This document shows positions 6,278 through 9,796 of a stretch of DNA of 9,796 nucleotides, one piece after another. Origin of the DNA: an uncultured Clostridia bacterium (GTDB taxonomy: Bacteria > Bacillota > Clostridia > Oscillospirales > Ruminococcaceae); NCBI GenBank assembly GCA_947632425.1, contig CANRPG010000060.1:1-9796 (forward strand), given 5' to 3'. Position numbers and translations under genes: made by a program. A model generated the notes under the pieces. The model was not told the DNA's origin. It saw nothing but the letters and a program-made list of their open reading frames with translations, and ran no database searches. The stretch's first letter is position 1; each line of letters starts with the position of its first letter.

Positions 6278-6352
6278 AGTACGATAGCGGCTATCTCCCG
6301 ATTGACGAATTAAAAAATAACCGTCTTGTTTGAGAGCATGCGGTTATTTTTT
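6259..6352 (+). ncRNA. Putative antitoxin small RNA 2
   Basis: A ~94-nt RNA runs from a perfect promoter to a 12-bp terminator stem. The 5' hairpin can form from GGAG (6266-6269) with CTCC (6295-6298) and CCG-G-CTA with TAG-CGG around the loop GTACGA. The 3' part is antisense to the end of the peptide 2 coding region and its 3' end. CTCCC (6295-6299) can pair with the GGGGG of the peptide 2 ribosome binding site. In RNA 1 the frame after GGAG opens with TTG, but here it meets CTAG and stop codons, so it is not a conserved small gene. Confidence 0.65.
6312..6352. terminator. Shared bidirectional terminator of unit 2
   Basis: AAAAAATAACCG (6312-6323) pairs perfectly with CGGTTATTTTTT (6341-6352) around a 17-nt loop, giving a six-T tract on both strands. 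The peptide stop codon (6344-6346) is within the stem. Confidence 0.9.
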
Positions 6353-6424
6353 CTTGATATTCTTAATGATCTCATTTATTATGATGAGAAGCACTATGGT
6401 CAGAGCAATACTTGCTATATCCAT
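6344..6424 (-). CDS. 26-residue hydrophobic peptide, putative type I toxin 2
   Basis: It starts MDIASIALTIVLLI and ends IINEIIKNIKKK. It aligns with peptide 1 except for a seven-residue deletion in the middle of the hydrophobic stretch (IFVVLFV is absent); the C-terminal IINEIIKNIKK is identical. The start is supported by GGGGGTGAT (6438-6430), which matches the 16S anti-SD pairing sequence GGAGGTGAT in all but one base, with 9 nt between the GGGGG and the ATG; a second AGGAG lies further up (6445-6441). Promoter, leader, terminator and opposing small RNA are arranged as in unit 1. A toxin role is inferred. The hydrophobic core is only about 17-19 residues, the lower limit for spanning a membrane. 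Confidence 0.72.
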   Translation of the reverse strand: MDIASIALTIVLLIIINEIIKNIKKK

Positions 6425-6479
6425 AAAATATCACCCCCTGCTCCTATGTATTCAGACATAAGTCCGGACAAGGTTATAA

Positions 6480-6520
6480 GGGAGAAAATAGCCGCTACCG
6501 TTTTCGTACTTCACCGGTGC
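6480..6520 (-). repeat. Inverted-repeat arm of unit 2: peptide-mRNA leader resembling the 5' end of small RNA 2
   Basis: Read on the minus strand it has GCACCGG, AGTACGA, TAGCGGCTAT and CTCCC in order. Small RNA 2 (6269-6299) has GCACCGG, AGTACGA, TAGCGGCTAT and CTCCC. The shared words differ from those of unit 1 beyond GCACCGG. Confidence 0.88.
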
Positions 6521-6574
6521 AATTATATTATAGCATATCCTGCCGCTTTATGTCAACCCACGCCGCTTTGCAAA
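6514..6574 (-). repeat. ~60-bp direct repeat, copy 2 (peptide-mRNA promoter end)
   Basis: Near-identical to 6158-6217 (two substitutions, one indel). Together with the 62-bp repeats it defines the two module ends. Confidence 0.93.
6527..6556 (-). promoter_or_regulatory. Promoter of peptide 2 mRNA
   Basis: Minus-strand TTGACA (6556-6551), 18-bp spacer, TATAAT (6532-6527), extended -10 TGC. Start near 6520 gives a leader of about 96 nt. Confidence 0.88.
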
Positions 6575-6679
6575 CTGAATAATACAATTTTAGGACAAGC
6601 TGCACAAATTTTGCGGGCTTGTTTTGTGCATACATACAAATTTAAAAAAAGCTTGTAACATTTTGTTCCTTTGAAGTGT

Positions 6680-6753
6680 ACTTATAAGTGAAAACATTTT
6701 TTCCGGAAAAGAAAATTTCTTAAAGGCGGATTATGCCTTTTTGAAGGAATTTT
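6680..6753 (+). promoter_or_regulatory. Structured leader of the FtsX-type permease gene
   Basis: Two perfect DNA palindromes, ACTTATAAGT (6680-6689) and TTTTCCGGAAAA (6699-6710), precede a bulged hairpin. In the hairpin AAAATTTCTT (6712-6721) pairs with AAGGAATTTT (6744-6753), then a TTG bulge, then AAAGGC/GCCTTT (6722-6727/6735-6740) around GGATTAT. The hairpin stops exactly before the ribosome binding site AAGGAGG (6754-6760). I see no convincing promoter here. The palindromes could be operators and the hairpin could stabilise the mRNA or act as a weak attenuator; none of this is proven. Confidence 0.45.
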
Positions 6754-6767
6754 AAGGAGGAATATTT

Positions 6768-9230
6768 ATGTTCAAATTAGTGTACAAGAATCTAGTGGGG
6801 CAGCTGAAAAATCAGCGAATGTTGTTTCTTTTGCTGGTGCTGAATATCGTTATCTCGTGCCTTGTTATATGCTTTTCTTACGGGCTTTACCAAAACTATA
6901 ATATGATAGTTGAGGAAGGCGAGCAAAAGGGAACAACGGATCTGAACATACTTGTTGACAGCGAAAATTTCGTTGCGCCCGACGAAAAGACCGATGTAAA
7001 ATTCGTTGCCGATATAACATTTGGCAGGGTAAAGGAATTTGCTTTGGCGCTGGATATCGATACAAGGAAAAATATAGATCATATTTCATCGAGACCTGTA
7101 GTGTCCTCGCCGCTGACTTATGAGTGCGGCAGTACGGCCGTAGCAAACCCTGATGATCTCTACAGCGACGATAAAGCCCCTTTCTATTTTCAAACGCTTG
7201 CATTATTCGGCATCGAGGGCGACAAGTTTACCGAGGACGGGCGGTATATTAACTTTATTCCCGAAGAAGAACGCGGCAACGGAGTAAAGAAGATAGTGCT
7301 GAGTGAAAACTATTTTGACCCGACATACAGCTTTTCGGAGGCTACCCCGTTTGATGTGAACTGGACGTTCAGAGTTATCCCAAAGGATACAGAGTCTGTG
7401 CTGATAAACGGTGAGAGCTACAATGTCTACAAAGCGCCGCATCCCGATCTTGTATGGATACCTGTTGAATCTGTGCCCGATGAAGCCAGACTTATGTTAG
7501 GAAACTATGATTTTGGCCTGACAACGCGCAACCCTTTAAGCATATCGTTTAAAGAGCCTATGACGCGCAAGCAGTATGAAGATATAAAATCGTGCGTTGA
7601 CATACTGGGCGGCGGCGCTTACGTTGAAAATATCACAATTACCGATGCAAAGGAAATATACTACTACAAAACAATAATGCTGATATCGGTAGTTATTGCT
7701 GTGCTGGCTGCAATAAACATGGCAATACTCTATCGTTACATACTTGAGAAACGTTCGTCGCAGCTGGCGATATTCAGAATATGCGGCTGCTCAAAAATGA
7801 CCGCTATAAACACATATCTTGCAGAATGTCTGGTTATAAACGTGCCGCTTTTCGCGCTTACAGAGCTTTTGTATCACAAGCTGATAATGCCGCGGCTTGC
7901 TTCTCTTTTCCCGAACATGGCAGGGGCGTACAGTTTCGCTCTTTACGCTGTGATATTCGCTATCTATATCGGCGCATCTACGATAATAATGCGCTATATG
8001 ATAATAGCGACGGTGCGCAAACACAGCCTTGTTGCTCTTAAAAGCGCGAACAGGTCAACAAGCAGGTTCGGCATTATGAAAGTGTTTGAAGTTATCCAGC
8101 TTGCGGCTGTGCTCACTATGATGGTACTGATAGTATCTGCAATACTTTCAAGGTATGATCTGTATCTGCCGTTTGAAAAATATTTTGAACGCGAAGGCTT
8201 CATGGTTATCGCCACAGATCCCATGACATACGACAAGGATCTTGAAGAATATGCCGGCAGCGATGATATGATAAATTGTCAGATCACGTCGCGCGTGATA
8301 GGCGATGTTGATTTTGGCGGTATCGCGTATGACGATGAGTTTATTGAAAGCTATGCTCCGCCCCTTGAAGAAGGCGTATGGCTGTCAGACAGCGATGATA
8401 CATATGAAAAGAACGGTTATATTCCTGCCGTTATTACCTCCTGCGGCGGACGGTACAAAGTTGGCGACGTTCTCTCTCAGGATTATGATATTTATAACTC
8501 CGTAAGCAATTCTACTGAAACCGTTACAGCAAAATTCAAAATAATAGGCGTACTGAAAGACAAGGTGAATATTGCCTCTTACGTTCTGGATAAGCCCATG
8601 GAATATGGCGATTGCAGGGATATATTCAATGTTTTCAGCGACAGCTTTGAAGAAAATGACTGGCTTCTGACAAGGCTTTCTGACGAATATGCCTTCTTTA
8701 AGAGCAGCAGCGTGGTGTGGGGAACGCAGTTTGTATTTTACGACGGCGAAAGCGACGAGCAGCTGGAGCAGCACAAAAACAAGCTGCTTGAAAAGTTTAA
8801 GGTAATGCCGCTGGAAGATGTGAAGAAAGGCAGTATGCAGTACATCTACGAGCAGATGTACACGCTGTTCCCGATAGCGGTTTGTATCTTCATACTCACT
8901 ATCATTTCAACGGTATCTATCAGCGCAATATACACCAAACGCCAGCTGCGAAACTACGCTATTTTCTATATCTGCGGTGCTAGGTGGAGAACGTGTGCTT
9001 TGCGAAGCCTGAAAAACAGCGCAATTACCTGCGGTATAGCAAGCATATTAGCGGCGGTAGTGCTGATAATAGGCAAGCTCACACTGCTGAAAGAAACAGT
9101 AATTTCGTTTGGTATATGGCATTTTGCTGTATGCGCTTTGGTAATAATACTCTACCTCGCGCTTTCAATGATAATGCCGCTGGCTATCATAGGCTCTAAC
9201 CAGCCTAAAGAAGTGCTGAAAGAGGATTAA
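6768..9230 (+). CDS. FtsX/MacB-type ABC transporter permease, two FtsX domains
   Basis: The 820 residues follow the 1+3+1+3 membrane plan of duplicated FtsX-type permeases. TM1 is about 18-40, a first extracytoplasmic domain about 41-299, TM2-4 about 300-323, 345-370 and 388-412, TM5 about 440-462, a second extracytoplasmic domain about 463-698, and TM6-8 about 700-722, 748-770 and 780-806. After TM2 and TM6 come paired cytoplasmic motifs (FRICGCSKMTA at about 336-346, FYICGARWRTC at about 733-743), the hallmark coupling regions that contact the ATPase. AAGGAGG at 6754-6760, 7 bases upstream, fixes the start. These permeases work with a separate ATP-binding subunit in lipoprotein/peptide export, antibiotic resistance or cell-wall control. 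No ATPase gene adjoins on either side, so the partner must be elsewhere. The substrate cannot be told from sequence. Confidence 0.9.
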   Translation: MFKLVYKNLVGQLKNQRMLFLLLVLNIVISCLVICFSYGLYQNYNMIVEEGEQKGTTDLNILVDSENFVAPDEKTDVKFVADITFGRVKEFALALDIDTRKNIDHISSRPVVSSPLTYECGSTAVANPDDLYSDDKAPFYFQTLALFGIEGDKFTEDGRYINFIPEEERGNGVKKIVLSENYFDPTYSFSEATPFDVNWTFRVIPKDTESVLINGESYNVYKAPHPDLVWIPVESVPDEARLMLGNYDFGLTTRNPLSISFKEPMTRKQYEDIKSCVDILGGGAYVENITITDAKEIYYYKTIMLISVVIAVLAAINMAILYRYILEKRSSQLAIFRICGCSKMTAINTYLAECLVINVPLFALTELLYHKLIMPRLASLFPNMAGAYSFALYAVIFAIYIGASTIIMRYMIIATVRKHSLVALKSANRSTSRFGIMKVFEVIQLAAVLTMMVLIVSAILSRYDLYLPFEKYFEREGFMVIATDPMTYDKDLEEYAGSDDMINCQITSRVIGDVDFGGIAYDDEFIESYAPPLEEGVWLSDSDDTYEKNGYIPAVITSCGGRYKVGDVLSQDYDIYNSVSNSTETVTAKFKIIGVLKDKVNIASYVLDKPMEYGDCRDIFNVFSDSFEENDWLLTRLSDEYAFFKSSSVVWGTQFVFYDGESDEQLEQHKNKLLEKFKVMPLEDVKKGSMQYIYEQMYTLFPIAVCIFILTIISTVSISAIYTKRQLRNYAIFYICGARWRTCALRSLKNSAITCGIASILAAVVLIIGKLTLLKETVISFGIWHFAVCALVIILYLALSMIMPLAIIGSNQPKEVLKED

Positions 9231-9234
9231 GAAG

Positions 9235-9408
9235 TATAAATATCTGTACCAAAGGTGATCTGTTGTTTACGACATACATAAAACGCTCTGCGGTGCTGTG
9301 AGCTGATACTTGCGATATTCACTCGCAGCAAGCCAAAACAGCTGCTTATGCAAAACAAGTGATGCATTATCACCCTGCCTAGCGGTCACCTCTGACTGCA
9401 AATATAAG
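9235..9408. other. Non-coding spacer with short hairpins
   Basis: Between the permease stop and its terminator, several small inverted repeats sit close together: TGCGA/TCGCA (9311-9315/9323-9327), GCAGC/GCTGC (9325-9329/9341-9345), GTGAT/ATCAC (9359-9363/9369-9373) and GGTCA/TGAC (9384-9388/9393-9396). I recognise no RNA family. It could be a 3' UTR with folded elements or a dispersed repeat. Confidence 0.3.
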
Positions 9409-9441
9409 ACCCGGAAAGCGCTGACCTTCCGGGTATATTTT
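9409..9441 (+). terminator. Intrinsic terminator downstream of the permease gene
   Basis: ACCCGGAA (9409-9416) pairs with TTCCGGGT (9427-9434) and is followed by ATATTTTTTT. It lies between convergent genes; on the minus strand the hairpin is followed only by CTTATATTTG, so it may also stop the acyl-CoA ligase transcript, but weakly. Confidence 0.88.
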
Positions 9442-9452
9442 TTGTACACTTG

Positions 9453-9796
9453 TTATCCCTTGTTCTGCGATGCCACCAGGCTCTCGCCGCAGTATATCTC
9501 GCGAAGCTTCGGCTTTTCTATCTTGCCCGTGGCGTTGCGCGGAATAGCAGCAAATATAAACTTGTGCGGCCTCTTGTAGCGCGGCAGACCGTTGCAGAAT
9601 TTCTCCATTTCCTCCTCGGTACATTCGCACCCGGGCTTTATCTCAACTATCGCAGCAGCTATCTCACCCAAACGCTTGTCGGGCAAGCCTATAACAGCAA
9701 CGTCCTTCACCTTGTCGCTCTGGCGGATAAAATCCTCTATCTGCACGGGGTAAAGGTTCTCGCCACCCGAAATAATAACGTCCTTTTTGCGGTCAA
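9453..9796 (-). CDS. Acyl-CoA synthetase / AMP-dependent ligase, C-terminal part (N-terminus beyond window edge)
   Basis: About 113 residues are visible, open to the right edge. They start in the hinge motif DRKKDVIISGGENLYP (A8 motif of the ANL adenylating superfamily) and continue through the small C-terminal domain (VAVIGLPDKRLGEIAAAIV) to PRNATGKIEKPKLRE, where the Lys of GK is the conserved adenylation lysine. This is the AMP-binding C-terminal domain of fatty-acyl- or similar CoA ligases, which activate a carboxylate with ATP and load it on CoA. The in-frame GTG at 9746 is internal and not a start, because the hinge motif is encoded upstream of it. The acyl specificity lies in the missing part. 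Confidence 0.92.
   Translation of the reverse strand, partial: DRKKDVIISGGENLYPVQIEDFIRQSDKVKDVAVIGLPDKRLGEIAAAIVEIKPGCECTEEEMEKFCNGLPRYKRPHKFIFAAIPRNATGKIEKPKLREIYCGESLVASQNKG

Noticed and set aside
5843..6573. Insertion sequence or transposon
   Set aside because: No transposase and no target-site duplication seen; the inverted repeats are internal transcript 5' ends, and the direct repeats arise from two tandem copies of one functional module.
5843..6573. CRISPR array
   Set aside because: Only two copies of a 62-bp unit, each carrying promoters and a coding region; spacing (~310 bp) and contents do not fit spacers.
6326..6658. 110-codon plus-strand frame across module 2
   Set aside because: It runs antisense through the terminator, the peptide gene and the promoter of module 2, without a ribosome binding site; explained by the opposite-strand features.
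6653..6688. Promoter TTGTAA ... TATAAG for the permease gene
   Set aside because: The spacer would be 24 bp, far from 17; no alternative pair of boxes is convincing.

Overview
The window looks like chromosomal DNA from a clostridial Firmicute (Bacillota), probably Oscillospiraceae/Ruminococcus-like. The reasons are a T-box riboswitch, ribonuclease Y, strong GGAGG-type ribosome binding sites, near-consensus sigma-A promoters and moderate GC by eye. The genus is an inference; no search was run.

Layout. (1) Positions 1-2446, minus strand: a three-gene operon encoding a GNAT acetyltransferase, a small three-helix membrane protein and a membrane-anchored alpha/beta-hydrolase (lipase-like, cut by the left edge). 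It is preceded by a sigma-A promoter and a complete T-box leader. The leader's specifier reads ACC (Thr) and its T-box bulge predicts a tRNA with discriminator U. (2) 2477-4207, plus strand: a perfect-consensus promoter drives rny (ribonuclease Y), which ends at a hairpin. (3) 4258-5844, plus: a polytopic membrane protein of the O-antigen ligase/polymerase type. (4) 5843-6573: two tandem copies of a compact convergent module. In each, a minus-strand promoter makes an mRNA for a 32- or 26-residue hydrophobic, Lys-tailed peptide, and a plus-strand consensus promoter makes a small RNA of about 93 nt. The two transcripts meet at a shared bidirectional terminator. This has the architecture of type I toxin-antitoxin loci, but I do not recognise the peptide as a known toxin family. 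(5) 6574-6767: a structured leader. (6) 6768-9230, plus: an 820-residue FtsX/MacB-type ABC permease without an ATPase gene beside it, ending at a strong terminator at 9409-9441. (7) 9453-9796, minus: the C-terminal domain of an acyl-CoA synthetase/AMP ligase, cut by the right edge.

The two most interesting items are the threonine-type T-box in front of a GNAT/lipase operon, which is an unusual gene set for this riboswitch, and the tandem toxin-antitoxin-like modules. In those modules the plus RNA and the peptide mRNA begin with nearly the same unit-specific sequence, as an inverted repeat in the DNA. The promoters are almost identical between the two units, while the specificity regions have diverged together within each unit.
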